From contig JAKQTP010000138.1 in NCBI GenBank assembly GCA_029563035.1, forward strand, positions 186,001-250,000: DNA of 64,000 nucleotides. The letters are read 5' to 3'. The position numbers were made by a program, and so were the translations under genes. Source of the stretch: an archaeon. GTDB taxonomy: Archaea > Iainarchaeota > Iainarchaeia > CSSED10-239. Each line of letters starts with the position of its first letter. The first letter of the stretch is position 1. Positions 39,610 to 47,894 of this stretch are shown here, piece by piece. The notes under the pieces are model-generated. The model had not been told where the DNA came from. It saw only the letters and a list, made by a program, of their open reading frames with translations, and did no database searches.

Positions 39610-39975
39610 ATGACAATGAGAATTTCAAAACTATTCGGTATGGATCTTTATGAGACTAATGCTACATATAGAGGAAAGGTTTATGATTTAGTTGTAAACT
39701 TAGAATCTGGGGTAATAGAAACTATTACTACTCAGCCATTAAAAGTTAGCTCAAAGAAAGAGGCTAAAAAGATAATGACAGAGCATAGTATTCCATATAA
39801 GAAAGTTATATCTGTTGATGATATTATTCTTATAAACTCAGGAAATGTCCCAGTAGCTGAAAGACAAGTTGTTAGAGAACCAGTAGTTGAAGAAGAAGAT
39901 AATAATCATGATGCAAAAATAAGAAGAAAGTATATTGGCTATAAAAGCAAATATTCAACAGCTGGAAGAAGATAA
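39610..39975 (+). CDS. PRC-barrel domain protein with basic tail
   Basis: The 121-aa protein has a PRC-barrel (about residues 1-75: MRISKLFGMDLYETNATYRGKV and IISVDDIILI-type strands), then an acidic linker (VVEEEDNN) and an Arg/Lys/Tyr-rich tail. I chose ATG 39610; the upstream TTG at 39595 is part of the strong site GGAGGAA. Stand-alone PRC-barrel proteins of this kind (CdpB1/CdpB2) act with SepF in haloarchaeal cell division; whether this is an orthologue is inference. A second PRC-barrel gene is at 59141. It has its own AT-rich promoter region. Confidence 0.8.
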   Translation: MTMRISKLFGMDLYETNATYRGKVYDLVVNLESGVIETITTQPLKVSSKKEAKKIMTEHSIPYKKVISVDDIILINSGNVPVAERQVVREPVVEEEDNNHDAKIRRKYIGYKSKYSTAGRR

Positions 39976-40174
39976 ATAGTTTATTTATCTTTTATTTTCT
40001 ATTTCTTTATTGTTATTTAAAATCTTGCTGTAAGACTAAACTTTATTAGATATCCCTTTAGTTCTTGTAATATTTTTTAAATAAGAAAGCTTTATATTAT
40101 GTATAATTAATAATAATAAATAAGAACAAATAAAAATTATTTAGACTAGTAAATAATAATATTATTATTACTAT

Positions 40175-40195
40175 TATATATATATATATATATAT
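40175..40195. repeat. TA dinucleotide run in an AT-only intergenic stretch
   Basis: About ten TA units follow an 18-base perfect palindrome of AAT/ATT units (about 40151-40168) in the 266-base gap before the gene at 40242. The run could contain TATA elements or be a simple low-complexity repeat. Confidence 0.55.
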
Positions 40196-40241
40196 TATAC
40201 ATAACATAATCTATAATATAATAAGACTTAATACAGGAAGT

Positions 40242-40940
40242 ATGGGGGCAGACATGGATAAAATAATTAGTAATTATATAAAATATAAGTTTATATTTAA
40301 TGATAATATAAAACATTCATCTTATCTATATCAAAAAATGTTTAGATCAATTTATGGATACACTCAAAATGTTACTAAAAAAGACAAAAAGACATATTGG
40401 TATTATAGAGCAGGTGTTTTAGAAGATATACCTTATATAAGGCCTGGAAAAAATAGTATTATTATTCCAATTAATACAGAACATAAAATTATTAATTTTT
40501 TTAATACTGGTAAAAGTCCAATACATAATTTTAAAGAAAAAGGAGAATGGTCTATAAATTATGATATTGAAAAAATAGAAATCAATCAGGAAGATATTAT
40601 AAAAACAATTGACGATTTTATAAATTCTATATTTGTAATTTCAATAGATGGAAAAAACACAAAGTTAATTGATGAATTAAATAAAATAATAAATGATAAA
40701 GAGTATGCTTCAAAATTTAAAAAAGCAAATAAAAATAATTTAATATCTAAAATTAATAAAATTTTAGAAATTGATTGGGTAGATAAAACAAAAGAATCTT
40801 CTGAAAATGTAAAATTATTAATTTCGTTATTTGATAAAGCAAAAGAAATATTTGATTACACACCAAAGGATAATTCTGCAAATAAAGATGATCCTACAAC
40901 TAAAGAAAACTTAGAAAATCCAAACAGCCAAACACTCTAA
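40242..40940 (+). CDS. Orphan protein of unknown function
   Basis: The 232-aa protein matches no family I recognise. Residues 1-110 are mixed, rich in Tyr/Lys/Asn (KTYWYYRAGVLEDIPYIRPG). The middle (115-205) is helical and charged, and the last 25 residues are polar and probably disordered (NSANKDDPTTKENLENPNSQ). Codon use is extremely AT-rich compared with neighbours. The start is ambiguous: ATG 40242 or ATG 40254, which has a GGGGG before it. It converges with the gene at 40974; a hairpin lies between them. Confidence 0.5.
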   Translation: MGADMDKIISNYIKYKFIFNDNIKHSSYLYQKMFRSIYGYTQNVTKKDKKTYWYYRAGVLEDIPYIRPGKNSIIIPINTEHKIINFFNTGKSPIHNFKEKGEWSINYDIEKIEINQEDIIKTIDDFINSIFVISIDGKNTKLIDELNKIINDKEYASKFKKANKNNLISKINKILEIDWVDKTKESSENVKLLISLFDKAKEIFDYTPKDNSANKDDPTTKENLENPNSQTL

Positions 40941-40963
40941 TCACTAATGTTTAATAGTGATTA
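40938..40963. terminator. Hairpin between convergent genes
   Basis: Nine-base arms TAATCACTA and TAGTGATTA flank an eight-base loop. The left arm begins in the stop codon of the 40242 gene, and the element ends 11 bases before the stop of the convergent 40974 gene. It could serve both as a 3'-end signal. Confidence 0.5.
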
Positions 40964-40973
40964 AAGTAAATAA

Positions 40974-41564
40974 TCATTCTCTGTCTATGATTATAATGTT
41001 TTTTTTCCAAGTTCTTTTTTTCCCTGAATTATTTACTTTTATTAGATTTATGTCTGTTAATGTTTTTATGTATGGATAAAGGCTTTTCTCATTTTGATAT
41101 TCTACATTGTATTGTAATTTTATTCTGTTTTTCAAATCTTCCATATCAACCCATTCATCATCAGGAAGACAAGTAATTATATGTTCTGCTTGGGTATTTT
41201 CTCTAATTTTAATTATATCCCAAATAGTATTTATTTTTTCATTACTGATTTTTGAAAAATCATATATTTTAGTACTATCAATTTCTTTTTCGTTATTTAT
41301 TGTTTTAATATTTAAATTTTTTAATTTAAGTTGTTGTGTTTGCATTGTGTTTGTATTTTGTATTGTGTTTGTTTTTGATATAGTGTTTGTGTTATTGTTT
41401 GTATTTTGTATTGTCTCATTTGATTGATATTGATTTTGAGAGTAATTACTTGAGTTATAATTGTTATTTGCAAAAGTTTCTTGGTAATTACCATCTCTCT
41501 TTTGATTTTTACTTTTTTTAAGAAGCCCTAATTTTGTTAATAATTTTTTAAATATATTACTCAT
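40974..41564 (-). CDS. Asn/Gln/Thr-rich protein with C-terminal winged-helix-like domain
   Basis: The 196-aa protein has three parts: a basic helical start (KKLLTKLGLLKKSKNQKR), a low-complexity Asn/Thr/Gln/Ser stretch (about residues 28-80, many NTN and NTI units encoded by imperfect DNA repeats), and a compact helical domain (about 95-190) with a winged-helix-like pattern (DEWVDMEDLKNRI ... LYPYIKTLTDINLIKV). I do not recognise the family. Directly upstream (41576-41653) are three copies of a 15-base palindrome, so it could be a DNA-binding autoregulator. That is inference. Confidence 0.55.
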   Translation of the reverse strand: MSNIFKKLLTKLGLLKKSKNQKRDGNYQETFANNNYNSSNYSQNQYQSNETIQNTNNNTNTISKTNTIQNTNTMQTQQLKLKNLNIKTINNEKEIDSTKIYDFSKISNEKINTIWDIIKIRENTQAEHIITCLPDDEWVDMEDLKNRIKLQYNVEYQNEKSLYPYIKTLTDINLIKVNNSGKKRTWKKNIIIIDRE

Positions 41565-42013
41565 AGTATATTATAGTAATTACCGTAATTATTTTAAAGG
41601 GATTGGTAATTACGGTAATTATATGACCCCCTTTACGGTTATTACAGTAATTACCAAAGCGGGTTTATTTATGTCTGTAAAACCCCTAAATTTATTATGT
41701 ATAATGACTTTTAAAAACCTCTAAAATATAATGGTTTTTGCAGTAATTACTATCTACTTTCTAGTAATTACCAATCAAATAAAGGTTTTTATTACTATTT
41801 TTGTAAAAATAAGGTGCGTTTTTAGTTATTTTGTAAAATAAAGCTTGTTTTTATCAAATATTTAGAAAAATAGCTGTTTTTTTACATTTTCTCGCTTTAT
41901 TTTGGTGTTTATTAAAATTGTTAATTGTGTCCAAGATTTAGTAGATTTTTAATTAAAAATAAGGTTGTAAATTAGTTAGAAAAACGATTAAAAAATCCTT
42001 TAATTCAAAAATA
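41565..42013. other. Gene-free AT-rich region of about 450 bases
   Basis: No open frame longer than about 20 codons is convincing here. The part next to the 40974 gene holds the TAATTAC palindromes and single GTAATTAC sites (41576-41770). The rest is T/A-rich, with TTTTT and AAATAA runs up to the initiator tRNA. I see no direct repeats like an origin or integration site. Confidence 0.6.
41576..41653. promoter_or_regulatory. Three 15-bp palindromes TAATTAC-N-GTAATTA upstream of the 40974 gene
   Basis: Copies are at 41577-41591 (centre C), 41607-41621 (centre G) and 41639-41653 (centre A; one base different at its second position). Each is a 7-base inverted repeat around a single base, equivalent to two GTAATTA words 9 bases apart. 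Spacing between copies is about 30 bases, three helical turns. Half-like sites GTAATTAC follow at 41743 and 41764. They lie just before the start of the minus-strand gene, where an operator would be expected. Confidence 0.7.
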
Positions 42014-42088
42014 TAGCGGAGGATGGATTTGAACCATCGACCTTCGGGTTATGAGCCCGACGGGCACTCCAGACTGCCCCACCCCGCT
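42014..42088 (-). tRNA. Initiator tRNA-Met (CAT)
   Basis: A 75-base cloverleaf on the minus strand has acceptor AGCGGGG paired with CTCCGCT, giving the A1-U72 pair of archaeal initiators. The anticodon loop is CTCATAA, and the anticodon stem ends in the three consecutive G-C pairs (GGG/CCC) that mark initiators. The T loop TTCAAAT is present, and the 3' CCA is not encoded. There is no intron. Confidence 0.93.
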
Positions 42089-42201
42089 ATTAGATAAAAC
42101 ACAAATAATTAGTTTTTCTTGAAGGTTATAATATATCTATTATACAAAAGAAATATAAATAAATTCTATTTTGAAAATTCAATAAAAATAATATTTTTTA
42201 T

Positions 42202-42780
42202 CTAATCGCAGATATAACCAGTAGTTTTATCTTCTATTTTATTTACTATAGCTCTTAACTTTTCTATATTTTTAGTTATCGCTCTTTTCTTTCTTTTTAA
42301 TGCGCTATTTAATGTTTTAGAATCAAGCATCTGTAAAGGCCTATCACAATTATGGCACTTAAAATTATAGGCAGCTGCAACTTCAAAAGGCACCTCCATG
42401 CATTTTTTCGGACAACCAAAATAATCTCTGCCTTCTTGTTCATCAATTGTTTCTTCTATTTTTTTAAGATTTTCACTCTCATGTTCTATAACTAATTCTA
42501 TTATTTTCTTAAATTTAATCTCCCAATAAAAATCAAAAAGATTTTGTTGATTTCTTACCTTTTTATAACAAGCAATACCTCTAAAATGAAGGCTATTTAA
42601 AGTAGATCTAACTGTAGTAATCTTTTTCTTTAATTTTTCTGCAATTTCTTCTGGAGAAAAAGTTTTATCCGTATTATACATTTTTATGATTTCAGGAGCT
42701 AAAGGGCCAGCAATTTGCTCTAGAAATTGATTTGTGATTTTATCCATTAGAATTTCTTTTTTGAGCTTGTTTACTGTCAT
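42202..42780 (-). CDS. tfe: Transcription factor E (TFIIE alpha homologue)
   Basis: The 192-aa protein has the N-terminal extended winged helix of TFE (about residues 12-95; SPEEIAEKLKKKITTVRSTLNSLHFRGIA) and a zinc ribbon (Cys pairs in CPKKC and CHNC, about 122-144), with a Lys-rich C-terminal helix. TFE helps open promoters with TBP, TFB and RNA polymerase. The start ATG is preceded by GGGTGA. Length and domain order are normal for archaea. Confidence 0.92.
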   Translation of the reverse strand: MTVNKLKKEILMDKITNQFLEQIAGPLAPEIIKMYNTDKTFSPEEIAEKLKKKITTVRSTLNSLHFRGIACYKKVRNQQNLFDFYWEIKFKKIIELVIEHESENLKKIEETIDEQEGRDYFGCPKKCMEVPFEVAAAYNFKCHNCDRPLQMLDSKTLNSALKRKKRAITKNIEKLRAIVNKIEDKTTGYICD

Positions 42781-42860
42781 TTGCTTTTCACCCTAAAAAC
42801 AGAATAATAGAATTAAGTATATATACTATAGTACCAAACTAATTATAAAGTAATAATATT

Positions 42861-43406
42861 TTATTTTCTTATTATTTTTTTTAAATTATTGGTTGGCACT
42901 ATCTTTAATTTACAATTACTGAATTCTTTATATAAGCAAGAATTGTCTATTAAATAAAGCATTAAAGCAAGAGCAGAAACCTCGCTGTGTGGTTGATTGC
43001 TGATTGCTATGTTATAATCTGCCAATTGAAAATATTCTGAAGGCACTTTTGCCCCACCAATTATCAAAAGTAAATCTTTAGTTTTCTTTAGTTTTTTAAT
43101 TTCTCCTATCTTATCTTGAGCTCTAAGTCCATACATCGTAAGATGAACAATAACCCCCCCTTTTTCTTTAAATTCTTTTGTAAAAGACAACGCATCTTCT
43201 ACAAACTTTATCTGGTAATTACCGCCCCAATTCTCATTAGTTTTGGTAATTACAGTAATTATGCCAGAATCTTCTACCCCTGAAAAGTAAAACTCATCAG
43301 CTCCAAAGGCTCTACCAACCAACGCACAATGCGTTGTAATCCTTTTATCTCTATATGGCCTATGGTCTAAACGAAGTATAGTAAGTTTATAAATATTTTG
43401 CGTCAT
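42861..43406 (-). CDS. trm56: tRNA (cytidine-56 2'-O)-methyltransferase Trm56
   Basis: The protein of about 181 aa matches the archaea-specific Trm56 (SPOUT) family: LRLDHRPYRDKRITTHCAL near the N-terminus, VVHLTMYGL-like motif 2, and the knotted cofactor region LIIGGAKVPSEYF ... NQPHSEVSALALML. It methylates C56 in the T loop of tRNAs. I chose ATG 43406; AATTATATATATTT lies about 25 bases upstream of it, so the message is probably leaderless. ATG 43421 is a less likely alternative. Its coding sequence contains another TAATTAC-N-GTAATTA palindrome. tRNA genes lie on both sides. Confidence 0.93.
   Translation of the reverse strand: MTQNIYKLTILRLDHRPYRDKRITTHCALVGRAFGADEFYFSGVEDSGIITVITKTNENWGGNYQIKFVEDALSFTKEFKEKGGVIVHLTMYGLRAQDKIGEIKKLKKTKDLLLIIGGAKVPSEYFQLADYNIAISNQPHSEVSALALMLYLIDNSCLYKEFSNCKLKIVPTNNLKKIIRK
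43247..43261. promoter_or_regulatory. TAATTAC-N-GTAATTA palindrome inside trm56
   Basis: A perfect 15-base palindrome identical in form to the three copies at 41577-41653 (centre A). It lies within the trm56 coding sequence about 150 bases after its start, with a further GTAATTAC at 43215. A regulatory role is inferred only from the match. Confidence 0.5.
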
Positions 43407-43469
43407 AAATATAATATACACTAATTAATTATATATATTTCGACCAATAAAAATTTTAGTGAAAAATTC

Positions 43470-43543
43470 GGATCTGTAGCTCAGCTTGGTAGAGCACGGG
43501 ACTTTTAATCCCGGTGTCGAGGGTTCAAATCCCTCCAGGTTCA
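43470..43543 (+). tRNA. tRNA-Lys (TTT)
   Basis: A 74-base cloverleaf has acceptor GGATCTG/CAGGTTC, D arm GCTC ... GAGC, anticodon stem CGGGA/TCCCG with loop CTTTTAA, T loop TTCAAAT and discriminator A. CCA is not encoded. It is the first of three tandem tRNA genes diverging from trm56. Confidence 0.93.
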
Positions 43544-43554
43544 ATTCGCCAATT

Positions 43555-43628
43555 GGGCCCGTAGCTCAGCTTGGTAGAGCACAAGACTCTTAATCTTGGT
43601 GTCGTGGGTTCAAATCCCATCGGGCTCA
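43555..43628 (+). tRNA. tRNA-Lys (CTT)
   Basis: A 74-base cloverleaf has acceptor GGGCCCG/CGGGCTC, anticodon stem CAAGA/TCTTG with loop CTCTTAA, T loop TTCAAAT and discriminator A. It lies 11 bases after tRNA-Lys(TTT), so both lysine isoacceptors are adjacent. CCA is not encoded. Confidence 0.94.
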
Positions 43629-43643
43629 CATTGGTAAATTTTT

Positions 43644-43717
43644 GAGACTGTAGCTCAGCCTGGGAGAGCAATAGGCTGAAGACCTATGTGTCGTGGGTTC
43701 AAATCCCACCAGTCTCA
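43644..43717 (+). tRNA. tRNA-Phe (GAA)
   Basis: A 74-base cloverleaf has acceptor GAGACTG/CAGTCTC, anticodon stem ATAGG/CCTAT with loop CTGAAGA, T loop TTCAAAT and discriminator A. It is the last of the Lys-Lys-Phe cluster, ending 29 bases before the mutS start. CCA is not encoded. Confidence 0.94.
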
Positions 43718-43746
43718 TATTTACTAATTTTAAAAGAAAAGAAATC

Positions 43747-46167
43747 ATGGATAGAAATTTAACTCCGATGATGAGACAATATCTGGAAACTAAAAAAGCA
43801 TTTCCTGATGGAATATTGTTATTTAGAGCAGGAGATTTCTATGAGATGTTTTATGATGATGCAAAAATCGCTTCTTCTATTCTAAATATCACATTAACAA
43901 AAAGAGGTAAGGGCGCGACCGAAGCTCCATTAGCTGGAATCCCATATCATGCAATCGACCCTTATATATCTAAGTTAATAAAGGCAGGTAAAAAAGTAGT
44001 AATTTGTGAACAGATAGAAGACCCTAAACTTGCTAAAGGTTTAGTAAAAAGGGCAGTTACAAGGATTGTCACACCTAGCACAATTTTTTCAGAAACCTAT
44101 GATAACAACTATCTTTGTTCTATATCGCGGTTAAAAGACTATTGTGGTTTTTCTTTAATAGATATAACAACAGGAGATTTTAAAGCAAACAATTTCGAAA
44201 GCTTTAATGAAATTCTAAATGAATTGTCTCTAATTAAACCAAAAGAATTAATTATTACTAGAAACATATTAAATGATGTTGATCAAATTAATCTTTTAAA
44301 GAAAACAATACCAAATGTAATTATTAATTATACAGACAATCTTGACCATGATTTGTCTAAACAAAAATTACAAGAACATTTTGGATTGTTATTTTCTTCA
44401 TTTGGCATAAACAAAGAAGAAGTTTTTATCTCTTGCTATAATGCAATAAAATATCTTAAAGACACTCAATTCATGTCATTATCTTATATTAATAATATAA
44501 AAGAATATAATTTAACAAAATATATTAGAATAGACAGAAAGACAGCAAATAATCTAGAGATTGTTTCAAATCTCAAAGACGGAACCACTCAACACACACT
44601 TTTTGACATTGTAAATAATACAAAGACAGCATTAGGTTATAGAAAATTATATTTTGATCTACTACATCCATTGACAGGTAAATCTGAACTTTTAAAAATC
44701 TACGATGCTGTTTCTGAAATTAAAGAAAACCAATTTTTGCAAGAAGAGCTATCTCAAAACCTTTCATATATTGGCGATTTAGAAAAAATAATTAGTAAAA
44801 TTGGCTTTGGCAATTGTAATCCAAGAGATTTGATAGGCTTAAAGCAAAGTTTACAAGTAATACCTAGTATAAGAATAGTACTTTCAGAAACAACTTCCCC
44901 TAAACTTCATGAAATTAAAGAAAGACTACAACATCTTGATAAGATTGTAGACTTAATAGATTCTGCAATTGTCGATTCACCGCCAATAAGTATTAGAGAA
45001 GGGGGATTTATCAAACCAAGTTACTCTAAAGAACTTTATGATATAGTGAATATAAACAAATCAACCAATAAATGGCTTTCAGAATACGAAGCAAATCTTC
45101 GCCAAAAAACAAATCTTAAATCTTTAAAACTAAAATTCAATAAAGTGTTTGGTTACTATATAGAAATACCTAAATCTCAAATAAATTGTGTCCCTGAATA
45201 TTTTGAAAGAAAACAAACGCTTGTTAATTGTGAGAGATATACTACATTAGAATTATCAGAAAAAGAATCTCTTGTTATGCATGCAAAAGAAAGAAGAGAA
45301 GAACTAGAATATCATCTTTTTTTTGAGGTGTGTAAAGAAATATTAAAATATCAAGAACCTATTAGAGAAATTGCAAAACAAATAGCAGAACTTGATGAAA
45401 TCTATTCTTTTGCATATATAAGTTATAAAAACAATTACAACAAACCAGAACTAAATAATTCAGATGTGCTTGAAATAACTGAATTGAGGCACCCTTTGAT
45501 TGAGAGACAAATTGCCTTTGTTCCTAACGATTGTTATATGGATTCTAAAAACAGAACCATGATTATTACAGGTCCAAATATGGCAGGGAAAAGCAGTTAT
45601 ATGAGAAGTGTTTGTCTCGCACTAATTCTTGGACACACTGGTTGTTTTGTTCCGGCATCAAGTATTAAAATAGGCAAAATAGACGCCATCTTTACTCGTG
45701 TTGGGGCGTCTGACGACATTACACATGGCTAAAGTACCTTTCTTGTAGAGATGTCTGAAGTCGCTTATATTTTAAATAATGTTACAAAAGATAGTCTTGT
45801 AATCCTTGATGAGCTTGGTAGAGGAACAAGTACATATGATGGCATAAGTATTGCTTGGTCTGTTGTAGAATACTTAAATGAAAAAATTGGTTGCAAAACA
45901 TTAGTTGCAACACATTATCATATATTAAACAAAATGTCAGAATTATTTTCAGGCATAAACAATTATCACGTTACAGCAAAAGAAGAAGGAAATAATATTC
46001 ACTTCTATCATAAACTTCAAAAAGGGGGCATAAACAAAAGTTACGGTATACAAGTAGCAAAACTTGCAGGAATTAACAACGAAATAATTGATAGGGCATT
46101 AAAAATCCAAAAGGATCTAGAAAACGATTCTTTTCTTAGAAGTATAGAGAGAGGTAATACCACTTGA
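43747..46167 (+). pseudogene. mutS: DNA mismatch repair protein MutS, interrupted by one in-frame stop
   Basis: The frame encodes an 806-codon MutS1. The mismatch-reading motif is GDFYEMF, the connector and clamp domains follow, Walker A is GPNMAGKSS (from residue 609), and Walker B LVILDELGRGTS lies downstream. Codon 662 is TAA (45730-45732) inside DDITHG-stop-STFLVEMSE, where family members have Gln, Arg or similar; the same frame then continues to 46167. The first part alone lacks Walker B. I chose ATG 43747 because earlier starts lie in the tRNA. This could be a nonsense mutation (for example CAA to TAA) or a sequence error. The family is bacterial in origin. Confidence 0.85.
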
Positions 46168-47891
46168 AAACCATAAAAAAATTAAATCAAGAAACTATAA
46201 ACTTGATAAGTGCAGGAGAAGTAATTGAATCTCCTAGCGATATATTAAAAGAGCTATTAGAGAACTCAATAGATGCAAATGCCACAGAAATAACAGTAAA
46301 AATCAGAAATTCGGGTGTTGATTTACTTGAGATAAAAGATAATGGCACTGGGATTTCAGAAGATGATTTGAAAATATGTACTCAAAGACACACAACAAGC
46401 AAGCTCGAAAATATTGATGATATTTATAATCTTGACACTTTTGGCTTTAGGGGAGAGGCATTAGCTAGTATAAATGCAATATCTAAATTAGAAATAACTT
46501 CTGCAGATAATTTAAATGGCAAAGGTTACGTTTTAAAAGAAGGCAAGACTTTTCCTGTTGCTTGCCCAAAGGGAACAACAATTAAAGTTGAAGATATTTT
46601 CTATAATGTGCCTGTAAGAAAGAAATTTCTAAAATCAAAAGCGCAGGAATTTTCAAAGTTATATAATACTTTTTTGGAGTTTGTAATTCAATACCCTGAT
46701 ATTAGATTTCATTTTAATTCTGAAAAAAAAGATGAAATATTTTCAAGTACTACTCAAGATAAAAGGTACGAGCAAATTTTTGGAAAAGACATTTTAACAA
46801 AAGTCGAAAAAATAGATGCAAAAAATGAGTTTCTAAAAATCAAAGGTATAATCACAAAGCCAAATAACTATTTCTTTTACCCTAGCAATTATCTTTATAT
46901 TAATAAAAGGGCGGTTTATAGTACATCAATTAGCAAGTTAATTCAAAAATGCTATAAAGATTACTTAATGGTTCAGCAAAAACCATTTTTTGTTTTATTT
47001 ATAGAGCTAGACTCAAAAACTCTTGATGTTAATGTTCACCCCAAAAAAAGACTGGTTAAGATTCAAAACGAATTTATATTTAATCTAAAGCTTAAAGAAA
47101 TTATTGAAAATACCCTGTTTCCTAAAAGCGATCATGAGCAAAAACCAGCAAGTACCTCTCAGAACTTGCATTATTTTTTGGACGACAAAGAAACAGAAAA
47201 AAACGCAAATATATTAAAATCAGAAATCCCTGAAATAATATACCAATTACGCGACAATAATGTTCAATCAACACTCTCTCCACCTGTAAGCAACATAAAA
47301 AAAACATATCTTTCCAATTATGAGATTAGAGAAATAATCGGGCAGCTTTTTGAAACATTTATAGTTTGCAGAACTCCAGAAGGATTGCTTCTTATCGACC
47401 AACATGCAGCAGAAGAGCGGATAAATCTAGAAAAAAATAGGCGCCTCTACGAGTCAGAATTTAAAGTCCAGTCTTTAGTGATCCCAAAAACACTAGATTT
47501 TATTTCCGAATCTCAAAAAGAATTTATAAAACAAAATAAATCTCTGCTATTAAGCTTAGGCTTTACAATAGAATCAAAAGATAACACCTTTATTCTTACA
47601 ACCATTCCTGAATTTTTAGAGCATTATTTCGACCACACCTTTTTTTTAAATATCTTAAATGAAATTGAAGATACAAAAGATTTTGATTTGTCCAGAATAA
47701 AAGAAAAGATCTTGAAATTAAAATCCTGTAAAGAATCTATAAAAGCAAATGAGCAATTATCAATCTCTCAAATATATCAACTTATTGAAAGATTAGATCA
47801 ATGTAAAGACAAAGGCATTTGCGCTCATGGAAGACCAACATACCTTTTACTAAATAGAAAAGAATTAGAAAAAATGTTTAAACGGATTTAA
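46164..47891 (+). CDS. mutL: DNA mismatch repair protein MutL, endonuclease type
   Basis: The 575-aa protein has the GHKL ATPase N-terminus (LKELLENSIDANA, DNGTGI, GFRGEALASI). Its C-terminal domain has the metal-binding endonuclease motif DQHAAEERINLE plus SCKESIKANEQLS and CAHGRP. It should nick the strand to be repaired after MutS signals a mismatch. The start is TTG, overlapping the mutS stop by three bases as TTGA, with GAGGTAAT upstream. The gene is intact although its partner mutS is interrupted. Convergent with 47895, three bases apart. Confidence 0.94.
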   Translation: MKTIKKLNQETINLISAGEVIESPSDILKELLENSIDANATEITVKIRNSGVDLLEIKDNGTGISEDDLKICTQRHTTSKLENIDDIYNLDTFGFRGEALASINAISKLEITSADNLNGKGYVLKEGKTFPVACPKGTTIKVEDIFYNVPVRKKFLKSKAQEFSKLYNTFLEFVIQYPDIRFHFNSEKKDEIFSSTTQDKRYEQIFGKDILTKVEKIDAKNEFLKIKGIITKPNNYFFYPSNYLYINKRAVYSTSISKLIQKCYKDYLMVQQKPFFVLFIELDSKTLDVNVHPKKRLVKIQNEFIFNLKLKEIIENTLFPKSDHEQKPASTSQNLHYFLDDKETEKNANILKSEIPEIIYQLRDNNVQSTLSPPVSNIKKTYLSNYEIREIIGQLFETFIVCRTPEGLLLIDQHAAEERINLEKNRRLYESEFKVQSLVIPKTLDFISESQKEFIKQNKSLLLSLGFTIESKDNTFILTTIPEFLEHYFDHTFFLNILNEIEDTKDFDLSRIKEKILKLKSCKESIKANEQLSISQIYQLIERLDQCKDKGICAHGRPTYLLLNRKELEKMFKRI

Positions 47892-47894
47892 TAT

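Noticed and set aside
41484..41490. Single GTAATTA inside the 40974 coding sequence as a further operator
   Set aside because: One such short word is expected by chance several times in a window of this composition; it lacks the paired half.
40140..42013. AT-rich stretches as a replication origin
   Set aside because: There is no orc1/cdc6 gene nearby and no ORB-like G-rich repeats. The palindromes are AT-rich and operator-like.
43693..43746. Upstream start for mutS giving 18 extra residues
   Set aside because: It begins inside the tRNA-Phe gene; the family N-terminus starts at ATG 43747.
45730..45732. TAA read as a sense codon (recoding) in mutS
   Set aside because: TAA is the normal terminator of many intact genes in the window, and no suppressor tRNA was seen.
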